From: JALZKA01 sp963734015
GTDB lineage: Bacteria; Actinomycetota; Thermoleophilia; Solirubrobacterales; 70-9
DNA length: 64,000 nt
Assembly: GCA_963734015.1 (NCBI GenBank)
Contig: CAVTFG010000015.1
Location: 1 to 64,000, forward strand
Direction: 5' to 3'
A program made the position numbers and the translations under genes. Shown piece by piece: positions 17,074 through 26,916 of this stretch (position 1 is the stretch's first letter; each line of letters begins with the position of its first letter). The notes under the pieces are model-generated. The model had not been told where the DNA came from and did no database searches. It saw nothing but the letters and a program-made list of their open reading frames with translations.

Positions 17074-19443
17074 TGCTGGGGATCCTCGTCAGCGCGCTCC
17101 TGATCGTGATCGCCTCCGTTGTCGTCGGGCGGACGGCGATGCTCCTCGCGGGCTGGCGGCGCCCCGAGTGGCTCGCCGGCGCCGTCGGCCTCGCCGTGCT
17201 GGTCGTGCTCGCGCCGTTCCTCGTCCGCCTTCCGGGGCGGGGCCTGACCGCGGCGATCCTGCTCGCGCTGCTGACGATCGCGTGCGCGGTCGTAACCCGG
17301 CGTGCGGTGCCCGAATCGTCCGCCCGGCCGGCGGACGCCCCGAAGGCACAGCATCGTGTCGCGTTGATCGTCGTGCCGGTTGCGATCGCGCTTGCGTGCC
17401 TGCCGTTCCTGTTCAACGAGCGGACGGGCGTGCTCGGCGAGGGCATCTACACGAACGACCAGGCCGCGCAGCTCTACTGGGCCGACTGGCTCGCCGACGG
17501 CTTCGGCCCGCAACCCCAGGCGGTCGAGTTCGGCTACCCGGTAGGCCCGCAGGCGCTCGCCGCGGCCGTGTCGGAGGGCACCGGGATCGACCTCGTGGAC
17601 GTGTTCAACGGACTCCTGGTCGCGATCCCGGCGCTGACCGCGCTCGTTGCGCTCACCGCCCTGGTGGCGCTGCCACCCTGGCGGCGCGGCCTGGCCGCGG
17701 TGTTGACCGGCCTGCCGTTCCTGGGAGCCTCGTTCCTCGCCCAGTCAGGGTTCAAGGAGACGGCGATGGCACTGTTCGTCGTCGGACTGGCCGTGACGCT
17801 GCATCTCGCCACGCGAAGGAGCGACGAGGAGCGCGAGGTCCCGCCCGCCCGCGCCGTCGTCGCCGTCCTGGCGCTTCTGGCGGCGGCGTCGGTGTTCACC
17901 TTCTCGGTGCCCGGGGCGGCGTGGTTCGCGATCGCGATTCCGGTCTGGGCGATCCTCTGGCTCGGCTTCGAATCCACGGTGACGATGGCGGACGTCCGCG
18001 AGACCGCGGGCCGCCACCGCCGCCTGCTGATCGCCGGCGCCATCGCCCTGATCGCCCTCGCGGCCATCGCGCTCGGGCCCGCAAGCGGCTTCATCGAGAA
18101 GATCGACGACGTCCAGGAGTCGAGCGGGCGGCTCTCCTCGCCGGTCTTCCCGGGCGAGGCCCTCGGCATCTGGCCCGAGGGCGACTTCCGGATCGTCCGC
18201 GGCGAGGTGGACGGGGCGTTCCTGGCGGCGGGCTTCGCCGGGCTCTGCGCCCTCGCCGCCGTGATCGGACTGTTCCGCCGGCGCGAATGGGCGTTCGTGG
18301 CGACCCTCGCGGCCGCTGCCTTCGTGTACGTGCTTTCCAGGCTCTTTGCCCAGATCCACGTCGAGGCCAAGGCGCTGGCCGTCCTGGCGCCGCTGGTGAT
18401 GCTGGTGACGTTGCGGTGGTTGCTCGGCCCGGGCGAGCGGGGCAACGCGCACCTGCTCCGCCTCGCCGTGGGCAGCCTCTTCGCGGCGCTCGCGCTCGGC
18501 TCGACCTTCCTGGCGCTCCGCGCCGCCCCCGTGGGCTTCGACGAGCGCCAGCGCGACCTCGAGGTCCTGGCCGAGCGCATCGGCCCCGACGACGACGTGG
18601 TGTTCCTCGGCGTCGACCGATTCGCGGGCTACTACCTGCGCGGCACGCTCGCCCGGAGCCCGGGCGGATACGTGCCGGCCGAGATCGGCGGGCGGTCGGC
18701 CAAGACCTGGCAGCAGGGGCAACAGCTCGACTTCGACAATCTCGACTCCCTCAAGCTGAACCGCCAGGAGTTCGCGATCACTACCGCACTCCGGGTACCA
18801 GTCCACTCCGCCGCCGAACTGGGAGGAGGTCGCACGCGAGGGCGACTACGTGCTGTGGAGGCGCAAGGGCCAGAGCAGTGACTACGAGATCCTTCCCGAG
18901 GAGGGCGGGGTCTCGCCGGACGACGGCAACCCGGGCGCACTGCTCGACTGCGAGTCGGAGCACGCCGACGTCGTCGCCGAGGATGGAACGTCCATCGTCC
19001 TCCAGGATCCCGTGACCGGGGAGCAGACGGACTGGTCGCCCGGCTTCCTGCTCGACTCGCCGGCGACCGCGACCCAGACGCTGGACGCGCCGGCTGGCGA
19101 CTGGCGGCTGTCGCTCCAATACCACTCGCAGGTGCCGCTCACGGTGAGAATCGACGGGGAGGAGGTGGCTGAGCTGCCCGCGTCTCTCGAGGGCTTCTAC
19201 CTCACTGGCGCGGGGCGGGGCGCATTCTGGCCGGCCGGCGAGGTGGCGATCGGCGGCGGGCCTGTTGAGATCGAGGTGGAGGCGAGCGAGCCGAGCGGCC
19301 TGCAGGACGCGCTTGGTGTCGAGCGGCGTGTCTGGCTCGGTCGCGTGGCCCTGAGCTCGGAGATCCCGGCTCGGATCGCCCCTCTGGACGAGGCGTGCGG
19401 CCGGTACGTGGACCACTACACGCGGTCGGGACCGGAGAGTTAG
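17073..19443 (+). CDS. Second large polytopic membrane protein (one frameshift near 18795)
   Basis: The GTG at 17073 overlaps the stop of the preceding gene (TAGTG). The first frame runs about 570 residues with about ten membrane segments (SALLIVIASVVVGRTAMLL, PVAIALACLPFLF and others) and the loop EGIYTNDQAAQLYWADWLAD, which again resembles the first acidic loop of GT-C enzymes. Near 18795 the frame shifts and continues YQSTPPPNWEEVAREGDYV, LWRRKG and a soluble beta-rich C-terminal domain (about 190 residues) ending at 19443. The domain order matches the neighbour at 14839, so the two are probably a functional pair. The break is likely a sequence error. Confidence 0.65.
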
Positions 19444-19461
19444 CTCCTACACTTGCCCGCC

Positions 19462-20401
19462 GTGTCGCGCTTGCAGAAGCTCAAGAACGCCCTCTCAGGC
19501 TCCGGGAGCGACGCCTCAGATCGCGCTCCGGCCCCCTTCGTCGTCGGCGCGCCGCGCTCCGGCACGACGATGCTGCGGCTGATGCTGGACGCGCACCCGG
19601 ACCTCGCGATCCCGCCCGAGACGTACTTCATCACCAAGGCGCAGAAGACCTGGCGGGCGGCGAAGCGCAAGCCCGGCGAGGATCAGGTCGAGGCGTTCAT
19701 CGAGTCGGTCACGGGCCACAAGCGCTGGCCCGACTTTCACCTCGACGCCGACGAGTTTGCGGCGCGTGTGCGCGAGCGCAACCCGAAGCAGCTCGGCGCC
19801 GGGGTGCGGGTCTTCTACGAGATGTACGCGGAGAAGATCGACAAGCCGCGCTGGGGCGACAAGACCCCGTTCTACGTCCGCAAGATGGACGTGATCCAGA
19901 AGGTCCTGCCGGAGGCCCGCTTCATCCACCTGATCCGTGACGGGCGGGCGGTCGCGCTTTCGATCAAGGACCTCTGGTTCGGCCCGGACACGATCGACGA
20001 ATGCGCCGAGTTCTGGGTCGCCCGGCTCGACGAGGCCCGCGAGCAGGCTCAGGACCTCCTCTACTACCAGGAGATCATCTACGAAGACCTGGTCCGCGAC
20101 CCCGAGCCGAATCTCCGGAAGATCGCCGAGTTCATCGACGTGCCGTTCGACGAACGGATGGTCCGCTACTACGAGAACGTCGACGAGCGGATCGCGGTCG
20201 AAACGCCGCCCGAGGAAGTCGCGCCGGACGGCCGCATCGTCTCGACCGAGGAGCGGATGAAGATCATGGAGAACCTCAAGCGCCCGCCCGACCCGACTCG
20301 CATCGACCGCTGGCGCGAGCAGATGAGCGCGGAGGACATCGCAACCTTCGAAGTCGATCGCGGGTGACCGCCTGCGCGAGCTGGGCTACCCGGTCGGGTA
20401 G
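19462..20401 (+). CDS. Sulfotransferase 1 (C-terminal frameshift)
   Basis: This is a PAPS-dependent sulfotransferase family protein. The 5'-phosphosulfate loop is APRSGTTMLRLMLDAHP near the N-terminus, and the 3'-phosphate-binding segment is FIHLIRDGRAVALSIKD. It is soluble with no signal peptide. The uninterrupted frame ends at 20367 with FEVDRG, but a one-base shift near 20352 restores FESIAGDRLRELGYPVG and a stop at 20399-20401, the usual family ending, so I extend it. The start may be this GTG or the TTG at 19453. It follows the polytopic protein genes by 18 bp and converges on sulfotransferase 2. Confidence 0.85.
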
Positions 20402-20407
20402 CGACGG

Positions 20408-21394
20408 CTACGGCGATCCCTCCTCGAACGTCCGGCGGATGTGCACCTGGCGGAGGCGCCAGATCGGGCTCCGGCGGACGAGCACGAGCGTGCCGCCCCA
20501 GAGCGCGGTCCGGATCGCGAGCGCGGGTCGCAGGAGCGCGACGCGTGCGCGCACACCTGCGGACGGGGTCGGGTGCGCGCGGTCATATCCGAATTCGGCG
20601 AGCGTGTCGCCGGCCATCGCCTCGAACATCACGACCTGGTCCGGCTCCATCTGGTCCCGCCAGCTCCGGACGCCCGGGGTGGGAACCTCGGCGAGGCGCG
20701 GATGGTCGCGCAGGGTCTCGGTCCCGGCCTCGCGCTGGTACTCCATCATCGCGGGATCGAAGTCGAGCCCGAGGAACTCGCAGGCCTCGGTCAGCCTCCG
20801 CTCAGGCTCGCTCACGAGGTCCTCGTAGCGGATCTCGTGATAGCGGCCCGCCGCGCGATCGCGGCCGAAGCGCCGCGCTCCCTTCACCTCGCGGCGCCAT
20901 TGGAACGCGAACGATCCGACGCTGCGCGGTCGGGCCAGGTTGAAGCGCGGCTTGCGGGTCATGGCGAGGAACGAGAGCGCGGCGTCCCTGCCGTCGCGGA
21001 CCAGGTGGAGGTAGCGGGCGTTGGGGAACGCGTGCTCGAGCACGTCGAGCCGCTCCATGTACGAGGGGGTCTTGTCGCCAAAGCGGGACTTTCCGCGGGC
21101 CTCCGCGTACGAGCGATACAAGGCCTGGATCGCCTCCGGAAACGTCGGTTCGGCGGGCAGGCGTCGCTCGACGTCGGCACGGGACACGCCCCACTCCTTG
21201 ATCCGTGGGAGCCGCTCGATGTCGGCCAGGAACGCTTCGCGATCGGGCCGGTCGCGATGGCGGTCCCAGAGCTGCGGGAGGAAATACGACTCGGTGGGGA
21301 TCGCCAGCCGCGGGTGCCGGTCGAGCATGTGCTTGAGCAGCGTCGTGCCGCTCCGGGAGACGCCGAGCACGACCACCGGCGAATCGGCCGGCAC
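20408..21394 (-). CDS. Sulfotransferase 2
   Basis: The GTG at 21394 shares one base with the stop of the GT2 gene (TAGTG), so the two are translationally coupled. The 328-residue protein shows VVVLGVSRSGTTLLKHMLD (5'-PSB loop), FGDKTPSYMERLD and YLHLVRDGRDAALSFLAMT (3'-PB). The C-terminal half includes VRSWRDQMEPDQVVMFEAMA and AGDTLAEFGY, typical of the Sulfotransfer_3-like group. Coupling to a glycosyltransferase suggests it sulfates the glycan or lipid-sugar that the enzyme builds. Confidence 0.9.
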   Translation of the reverse strand: MPADSPVVVLGVSRSGTTLLKHMLDRHPRLAIPTESYFLPQLWDRHRDRPDREAFLADIERLPRIKEWGVSRADVERRLPAEPTFPEAIQALYRSYAEARGKSRFGDKTPSYMERLDVLEHAFPNARYLHLVRDGRDAALSFLAMTRKPRFNLARPRSVGSFAFQWRREVKGARRFGRDRAAGRYHEIRYEDLVSEPERRLTEACEFLGLDFDPAMMEYQREAGTETLRDHPRLAEVPTPGVRSWRDQMEPDQVVMFEAMAGDTLAEFGYDRAHPTPSAGVRARVALLRPALAIRTALWGGTLVLVRRSPIWRLRQVHIRRTFEEGSP

Positions 21395-23064
21395 TAGCCC
21401 ATTTCCCGACCAGCGGGGGGAAGCCGCGAATACGGATCGGTCGGCTTGTCGATCGCCGTGACGTCGAAGCCGAGGCCGCGCCATTGGCGGTCGGAGCGGA
21501 AGAGGAAGTAGTCGACCTGGGGGCGCCAGGTGTGGTCGACGCCGTGGCGGTTGAGGATGTAGCCGTGAGGTGGGATGCGGCGGATCGGCCGGCCGGCGCC
21601 CGTGAACCGGCGGATCAGGTGGAGGTCCTCGCCGCGCGAGCGCTGCGGCCAGCCGCCCACTGCCTGGAGGGGCTCCTTGACCGCCATCATCCCGCCGCCC
21701 GCCATCCTGGTGTCGACGTCCTGTGAGATCTGACGGAGGGTGACGTCGATCTCCTCGAGGTAGACGAACTCCGCCGCCTTCCCCACCAGGTCCGCCCCCG
21801 AGTACTCGAGCGCCAGGACCAGGTCCCAGAGGTGCTCGGTCGAGTAGTAGTCGTCGTCGTCCATCTTCGTCACGAGCTCGCCGTTGGCGGTCTCGACCCC
21901 GGCGTTGAGCGCGTCGCCCAGGGTGAGCTCGCCGTCGACCCGGATCACCTGGCACTCCCCGGGGTAGAGCGAGCGGACCCGCTCCGAGGTCCCGGGCGCG
22001 AACTCGTCGCCGTGCAGGCAGACGACGAGCTCGCGCGGCTCGTAGTTCTGCCTTGCCACCTGGGCGATCCCGTGCTCGATCCAGCTCTCCCGGCGGGTCG
22101 AGAGGATCACCGAGACCATCGGCCGGCCCGGGACCTCGATCCCGAGCGCGGCGGCGATCTGGCGCCAGCGGGCGACCGCCGAGTGCTCGCGAAGCGCCGC
22201 TCGCCTGAGCGCGACCGAGGCCCGCTCGCGGAGGTCGAGGTCGGCCAGGTCGCGGGCCCGCAGGGGGCGCAGGAGGGCGGTCAGCTCCTCACCGAGCAGC
22301 TCGGCGAGCGATTCGGAGATCTCCTCGGCGCAGACCGGGACCCCGGCCGCGCAGAGCTTCGCGATCCAGCCCGCGCGCTCGAACTCGGAGGCGTGGAAGG
22401 CGGGGTGGTCGAGGACGCCCAGGCGGCGGTGCAGTACCTCGAGCAGCTCGTCGTGGGCGTCCAGGTCACGGCCCGTGACGACGCCGTTGGGAAGCTTGAG
22501 ATCGATCAGCTCGGCAGGGGTGCGAAGCGAGACCGGGTCGAAGCGGGCGGCGCCGCGAAGCATCGCGAAGGACGGCTCGAGGCTCGCGGACGAAACGTCG
22601 TCGTCGAGCGCGGCGAGAAAGCCGGCGACCCCGGCGGCCGCGAATGGATCCGGGTTGAACGTCGAGATGTCCACGGCCGGCGCTGCGGTGAGGCCGGCGG
22701 CCGATCCCGGCAGGCCGGTCTCGACGTCGGCCAGCCCGGCCCAGGCGGGCTCATCCCCGTCGCGGCGAAGGCCGACCACGGGAACGCCGTGCGAGCGCGC
22801 CGACTCGCAAAGCCCGCGCAGACCCGCGCCGTCCAGCCCATGCCCCGGGCGGTCGACGACGAGGGCGTCGAGCGCCTCGATGCTGTGCACCCTGTCCGAG
22901 CGGTGCCCCCGATGGCGTTGGCCGAGCGGGACGGGCGCGACCGCTGACGAAAGCCCGCCGGTGATGGCCTCGCCAGCGAAGCCGACCGTGAGCGGGAGCG
23001 GCCGTGCCGGCAGCGACCGGCCGCTCGGCGCTTGCTCGCGGGTGGCTGTCGTCGTCGGCTCCAT
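21394..23064 (-). CDS. Glycosyltransferase family 2 protein, paralog 1
   Basis: The C-terminal half is a GT2 (GT-A fold) domain: MVSVILSTRRESWIEHGIAQ opens the nucleotide-binding strand, LTLGDALNAGVETANGELV precedes the metal-binding MDDDDYYSTEHLWDL, and GGGMMAVKEPLQAVGGWP with RSRGEDLHLIRRF completes it. The N-terminal half is a separate alpha/beta region containing LDALVVDRPG and STFNPDPFAAAGVAGF, possibly a degenerate sugar-nucleotide-binding domain. I chose the ATG at 23064; an in-frame start at 23121 is possible. A 643-bp central block is nearly identical to paralog 2. It is divergent from a companion gene 31 bp away. Confidence 0.85.
   Translation of the reverse strand: MEPTTTATREQAPSGRSLPARPLPLTVGFAGEAITGGLSSAVAPVPLGQRHRGHRSDRVHSIEALDALVVDRPGHGLDGAGLRGLCESARSHGVPVVGLRRDGDEPAWAGLADVETGLPGSAAGLTAAPAVDISTFNPDPFAAAGVAGFLAALDDDVSSASLEPSFAMLRGAARFDPVSLRTPAELIDLKLPNGVVTGRDLDAHDELLEVLHRRLGVLDHPAFHASEFERAGWIAKLCAAGVPVCAEEISESLAELLGEELTALLRPLRARDLADLDLRERASVALRRAALREHSAVARWRQIAAALGIEVPGRPMVSVILSTRRESWIEHGIAQVARQNYEPRELVVCLHGDEFAPGTSERVRSLYPGECQVIRVDGELTLGDALNAGVETANGELVTKMDDDDYYSTEHLWDLVLALEYSGADLVGKAAEFVYLEEIDVTLRQISQDVDTRMAGGGMMAVKEPLQAVGGWPQRSRGEDLHLIRRFTGAGRPIRRIPPHGYILNRHGVDHTWRPQVDYFLFRSDRQWRGLGFDVTAIDKPTDPYSRLPPAGREMG
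21777..22419. repeat. 643-bp near-identical block, copy 1 (in GT2 paralog 1)
   Basis: This segment matches 24268-24910 in direct orientation. Reading both base by base I find one difference (G22330 against A24821, synonymous in a Cys codon). Identity drops abruptly at both ends while the reading frame stays aligned. Confidence 0.92.
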
Positions 23065-23095
23065 GAGGCTCGCGAAGGTTACGATCCCGCATTCG

Positions 23096-23908
23096 ATGCA
23101 GGCAACACCGGAAGACCCCACTCAGCCGACCGGGATCGTCGTGATCGAGCCAGGGCGCGCGCCCGCGGACGTCGTCCTCGGCGCCGTGGATGCGGCGCTT
23201 CGATCGGACTTTCCCGGTTTGGCCGTCTGGATCGACCTGTCGCCGGACGACCCGCGCAGCGACTCCCTGCAGGCGCTCTGCGGCTCGGACGCGCGCGTCG
23301 TGATCGGAGCCGAGGCGCCATCGGCGCGGATCGCGTTCGAGATGCCGGCCCGTGCCCGCCCCGAGCCCCGGACCCTGGCCGCGATCGCGGCGCAGCTCGA
23401 TGAGGGGGGAGCGGGTTCGGTCGAGGTCGCGATGCCGGGCCGCTGGGCCGGCCTGGCTGCGCTCGGCGGACACGGCAAGCTCCGCGCCCGGGGAAGCGGG
23501 TCCGGTACCAGGACCCTCCGCCCGGCCACGGTCGGCCTGCGGTCCACCGCTTCGCGCGGCGAGACGGGCCTGCCCCCGAAGGGCGACCTCGCGTCCGAGC
23601 GCGCCGAGCACCTGCGCCACCGCGCGCGCTCGGCGACGATGCGCGCCCGTACGGACCGCAACGCTCACCGCCTCTCGCGCGAGCGGCTGCAGACCCGCCA
23701 CGAACGCGCCCGCCTGCGGCTCGCCGAGCAGCGTCTCGGTGCCACCGGTGCCGGCGAGTGGGTCCGCTGGCGCTCGCGCAACGTCGCGCGGCGGGCCGCC
23801 GGCCTGCCCGCGGCCGCGGCATCCGCGACACGGTCAGCCCGCTCGTTCGTGCGCCGCGCCCGGCGCTACGCGGTCGATCGCGTCCGCTCCCGCAAGCTCG
23901 AGAACTGA
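23096..23908 (+). CDS. GT2-companion protein 1, function unknown
   Basis: The protein has 270 residues from the ATG at 23096, with no membrane segment. Residues 10-110 form an alpha/beta region (GIVVIEPGRAPADVV, AVWIDLSPDDPRS, GSVEVAMPGRWAG) that aligns with residues 230-350 of the protein at 25465 (AIVVNLRVDETTQADEA; GALHVTVPG). The C-terminal half is a very basic Arg/Ala-rich helix, perhaps a coiled coil or nucleic-acid/polyanion-binding segment. It is divergent from GT2 paralog 1, and the same divergent pairing recurs for paralog 2. I do not recognise the family. Confidence 0.55.
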   Translation: MQATPEDPTQPTGIVVIEPGRAPADVVLGAVDAALRSDFPGLAVWIDLSPDDPRSDSLQALCGSDARVVIGAEAPSARIAFEMPARARPEPRTLAAIAAQLDEGGAGSVEVAMPGRWAGLAALGGHGKLRARGSGSGTRTLRPATVGLRSTASRGETGLPPKGDLASERAEHLRHRARSATMRARTDRNAHRLSRERLQTRHERARLRLAEQRLGATGAGEWVRWRSRNVARRAAGLPAAAASATRSARSFVRRARRYAVDRVRSRKLEN

Positions 23909-23923
23909 CGCCCGAGCACACCA

Positions 23924-25424
23924 CTACGGCTCGATCGCCGTCTCGTCGAAACGCAGCCCGCGCCATTCGCGCTGTGACTGGATCAGGAAGTAGTCCACGT
24001 ACGTGTTCCAGGTATGGCCCTGGCCGTGGCGGTTCAGGATGTAGCCGAAGCCGTGGGTGCGATACGTGCCGCGCCCGGCCTTCTTGAAGTTGCGAACGAT
24101 CCAGGTGTCCTCGCCGCGCGATCGCGACGGCCAGCCGCCGATCTCCTGGAGGGGCGCCTTGCGAGCCATCATCGCCCCGCCGGCGAGCCGCGGATGGTCG
24201 GACTCACCATCGCCCATGAACCTGCGCATCGTCAGATCGATCCACTGCAGGTACACGAACTCGGCGCCCTTCCCCACCAGGTCCGCCCCCGAGTACTCGA
24301 GCGCCAGGACCAGGTCCCAGAGGTGCTCGGTCGAGTAGTAGTCGTCGTCGTCCATCTTCGTCACGAGCTCGCCGTTGGCGGTCTCGACCCCGGCGTTGAG
24401 CGCGTCGCCCAGGGTGAGCTCGCCGTCGACCCGGATCACCTGGCACTCCCCGGGGTAGAGCGAGCGGACCCGCTCCGAGGTCCCGGGCGCGAACTCGTCG
24501 CCGTGCAGGCAGACGACGAGCTCGCGCGGCTCGTAGTTCTGCCTTGCCACCTGGGCGATCCCGTGCTCGATCCAGCTCTCCCGGCGGGTCGAGAGGATCA
24601 CCGAGACCATCGGCCGGCCCGGGACCTCGATCCCGAGCGCGGCGGCGATCTGGCGCCAGCGGGCGACCGCCGAGTGCTCGCGAAGCGCCGCTCGCCTGAG
24701 CGCGACCGAGGCCCGCTCGCGGAGGTCGAGGTCGGCCAGGTCGCGGGCCCGCAGGGGGCGCAGGAGGGCGGTCAGCTCCTCACCGAGCAGCTCGGCGAGC
24801 GATTCGGAGATCTCCTCGGCACAGACCGGGACCCCGGCCGCGCAGAGCTTCGCGATCCAGCCCGCGCGCTCGAACTCGGAGGCGTGGAAGGCGGGGTGGT
24901 CGAGGACGCCGAGATGCTCCTGGGCCCGGCGCACGACGTGACCCGCATCGATCTGCGGCCCAAGGCCGGCCCGCCTGGCACCGGCCGGCAGCGGCGGCAG
25001 CTCGGCTCCCTCGGGAGCGAGCACCGTGACCGGCTCGCCGCGTGCCGCCGTCGCGATCAGCTCGAATCCGGGCTCGAACCTCCCGCCGGTGCGGGTGATC
25101 ACGGCCGCCAGACCCGGCAACGCCGGCGTCGCGGAAGCCGGTGGGGTTGAACGAGGAGGGGTCGAGCGGCGGCGCCCAGCTGTCGGCGCCGAGCGCCACG
25201 ACCGGGGTGCCGGCGGCCCGTGCGGCGTCCGCCACGGAGTCGAGCCCCGGTGCGTCCGGCTCGAGCACCAGCGCGTCGAGCCCTTCGACCGCGCCGGGGT
25301 CTGCCGCCACGGCCGTCACGGCGCCGTCCAGGAACTCGCGGCTTCGAGGGCCGGTGTAGCCGATCCGCAGGGGCAGGGGCTCGCCCAGCATCAGCCGTCG
25401 CGCGTGGGTCACGGTCTCGCTCAC
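23924..25424 (-). CDS. Glycosyltransferase family 2 protein, paralog 2 (one frameshift)
   Basis: From the GTG at 25424 the N-terminus reads LPLRIGYTGPRSREFLDGAV and DALVLEPDAPG, parallel to paralog 1, up to FNPTGFRDAGVAG. One extra base near 25112 breaks the frame; the next frame resumes LAAVITRTGGRFEPGFELI. The GT2 core (STRRESWIEHGIAQ; MDDDDYYSTEHLWDL) is identical in protein sequence to paralog 1, but the acceptor-side C-terminus differs (LQWIDLTMRRFMGDGESDH; GGAMMARKAPLQEIGGWP; YILNRHGQGHTWNTYVDYF). The two enzymes therefore probably share donor handling and differ in acceptor. Confidence 0.8.
24268..24910. repeat. 643-bp near-identical block, copy 2 (in GT2 paralog 2)
   Basis: Direct repeat of 21777-22419 at an offset of 2491 bp, with one observed mismatch. 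It covers the linker and the front of the GT2 domain through the DDDD metal site. Confidence 0.92.
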
Positions 25425-25464
25425 GGGCGGAAACTCTAGAACGGTTCCAAATAGAGTCAGCGCG

Positions 25465-26862
25465 GTGAAGGCACCCCCGGCCGAGGTCACCCAGGCCCTG
25501 TGGCGCGACATCGAGGTTGCGGAGCTCGGTGAGCTCGAGGCGCAGGCGCGCGTCTCCATGCTGCTCGACGGCGATGCCGGCACCGGCGCACTCGCCGCTC
25601 AGACCTACCCGGCGCAGTTGATCGACGTCCCCGCCGGGGGCGAGCCTGAGGGCGACGTCGTGATCGTGGTCCCGCCCGGGGCGGTGCCCGCGCCCGAGTT
25701 CGCCGAGGCGCACGCCCGCTGGCACCACGTGGCCGGCGACGTGGTGAGCCTCGGCCCCGTGGCTCCGGCGCACGCCGAGGCCGACGCCCAGCTGGGCCTT
25801 GTCCGCGACCTGACGCGCGACCTCACGGATCTCGGCGGCGGGTACCACCTCGCCGCGGCCGACGGCACGATCGCGGTCAGCCGCGAGCTCTATGACGAAG
25901 CGGGCGGCCGCGGCACGGCCGCCCCGGAGCTGTGGCGGCTGGACCTCCTGTACCGCCTGCATTGCGCCGGCGCCTTGTTCACGGTCGAGCCCGCCGCACG
26001 GGCCCGAGGCGCCCCCGGCGGTCTCGCGCGCAGCGTCGCCCACGCGGTGCAGTCCGGCACCATGCTGGAGCTCGAGCTTCCCGAGGCCGCGGCGCTCGTG
26101 GCGCTGCCACCGTTTCGCGAGCCGGGGTCGGCCCGCCGCCATGCCCGCCCCGCGATCGTCGTGAACCTGCGTGTGGACGAAACGACCCAGGCCGATGAGG
26201 CGGTCGCGACGATCGCCGGCGCCCTGGGCGGGCGGCTCGGCGACCTCGAGCTCCGGGTGCAGGCCGACGACGGCCACCCGGCGCACCAGGCGATCGCCGA
26301 AGCCGTGGCCGGGGATCCCCGCGCATCTCTCGAGGGAACCTCGCTCGACGAGGCGTGCGACGTGCCGTTCCAGGTCACCGTTCCGCCGGCTGCGGCGCTC
26401 GATCCGCGCACGCTTGCGGACCTGCACGAACTCGCGCTTGGCGAGGACGCGGGCGCCCTGCACGTGACGGTGCCGGGCGCCGCGCCCGAGGACGCCATGA
26501 TCGAGGTCGTGGCGACCGCGGCGTGGCGGCGCGCCCGGCGGCTCGCGGCCGAGACGGGCGAGGATCCCGAGGCGCTGCTCGGCCGCCTGTTCGGTGAGCG
26601 CTGGCTGAGCGGGGTGGAGATTTCCACGCGGCGACACGGAGTCGACGAGCCGCAGGTGACGGAGCACGGGCCGCTCGCCGCCGCCACCGACCTCGATCAC
26701 GAGCGCAACGCACACCTGCGGTTCCGGGCCCGCGCGGACGACCTCGACGACCGCGCGTCGCTCCTCGCCAAGCGCACGCTCGCCGAACGGCTCAGGGCGC
26801 GCGACGAGCGCCGTGCCGCCGAGCGGGCCGAATCCCGCCTCGACGAGGCCAAACCGGGCTAG
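25465..26862 (+). CDS. GT2-companion protein 2, function unknown
   Basis: The protein has 465 residues from a GTG, soluble and acidic. The N-terminal 220 residues include VTQALWRDIEVAELGELEAQ and GDVVIVVPPGAVPAPEFAEA, with a glycosyltransferase-like alpha/beta feel but no clear nucleotide or metal motif. The C-terminal part is homologous to companion 1 and ends in an Arg/Ala/Glu-rich helix (LLAKRTLAERLRARDERRAA). It is divergent from GT2 paralog 2 with only 40 bp between, a region containing GAACGGTTC, a small odd palindrome. It may be an accessory subunit of the adjacent transferase; this is inference from repeated pairing. Confidence 0.5.
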   Translation: MKAPPAEVTQALWRDIEVAELGELEAQARVSMLLDGDAGTGALAAQTYPAQLIDVPAGGEPEGDVVIVVPPGAVPAPEFAEAHARWHHVAGDVVSLGPVAPAHAEADAQLGLVRDLTRDLTDLGGGYHLAAADGTIAVSRELYDEAGGRGTAAPELWRLDLLYRLHCAGALFTVEPAARARGAPGGLARSVAHAVQSGTMLELELPEAAALVALPPFREPGSARRHARPAIVVNLRVDETTQADEAVATIAGALGGRLGDLELRVQADDGHPAHQAIAEAVAGDPRASLEGTSLDEACDVPFQVTVPPAAALDPRTLADLHELALGEDAGALHVTVPGAAPEDAMIEVVATAAWRRARRLAAETGEDPEALLGRLFGERWLSGVEISTRRHGVDEPQVTEHGPLAAATDLDHERNAHLRFRARADDLDDRASLLAKRTLAERLRARDERRAAERAESRLDEAKPG

Positions 26863-26865
26863 ATA

Positions 26866-26916
26866 AGCCGGCTCAACAACGCCGGGGCTCGGCTTCGCCC
26901 TCCGGCTCCGCCTCGC
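26866..26916 (+). repeat. Dispersed ~50-bp repeat, copy C (intergenic)
   Basis: This copy fills the gap between the companion 2 stop (26862) and the stop codon of sulfotransferase 3 (26916-26918). It begins AGCCGGCTCAACAACGCC and ends CTCCGCCTCGC, aligning at about 80% with the copies in mazG and in the start of sulfotransferase 4. Confidence 0.55.
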
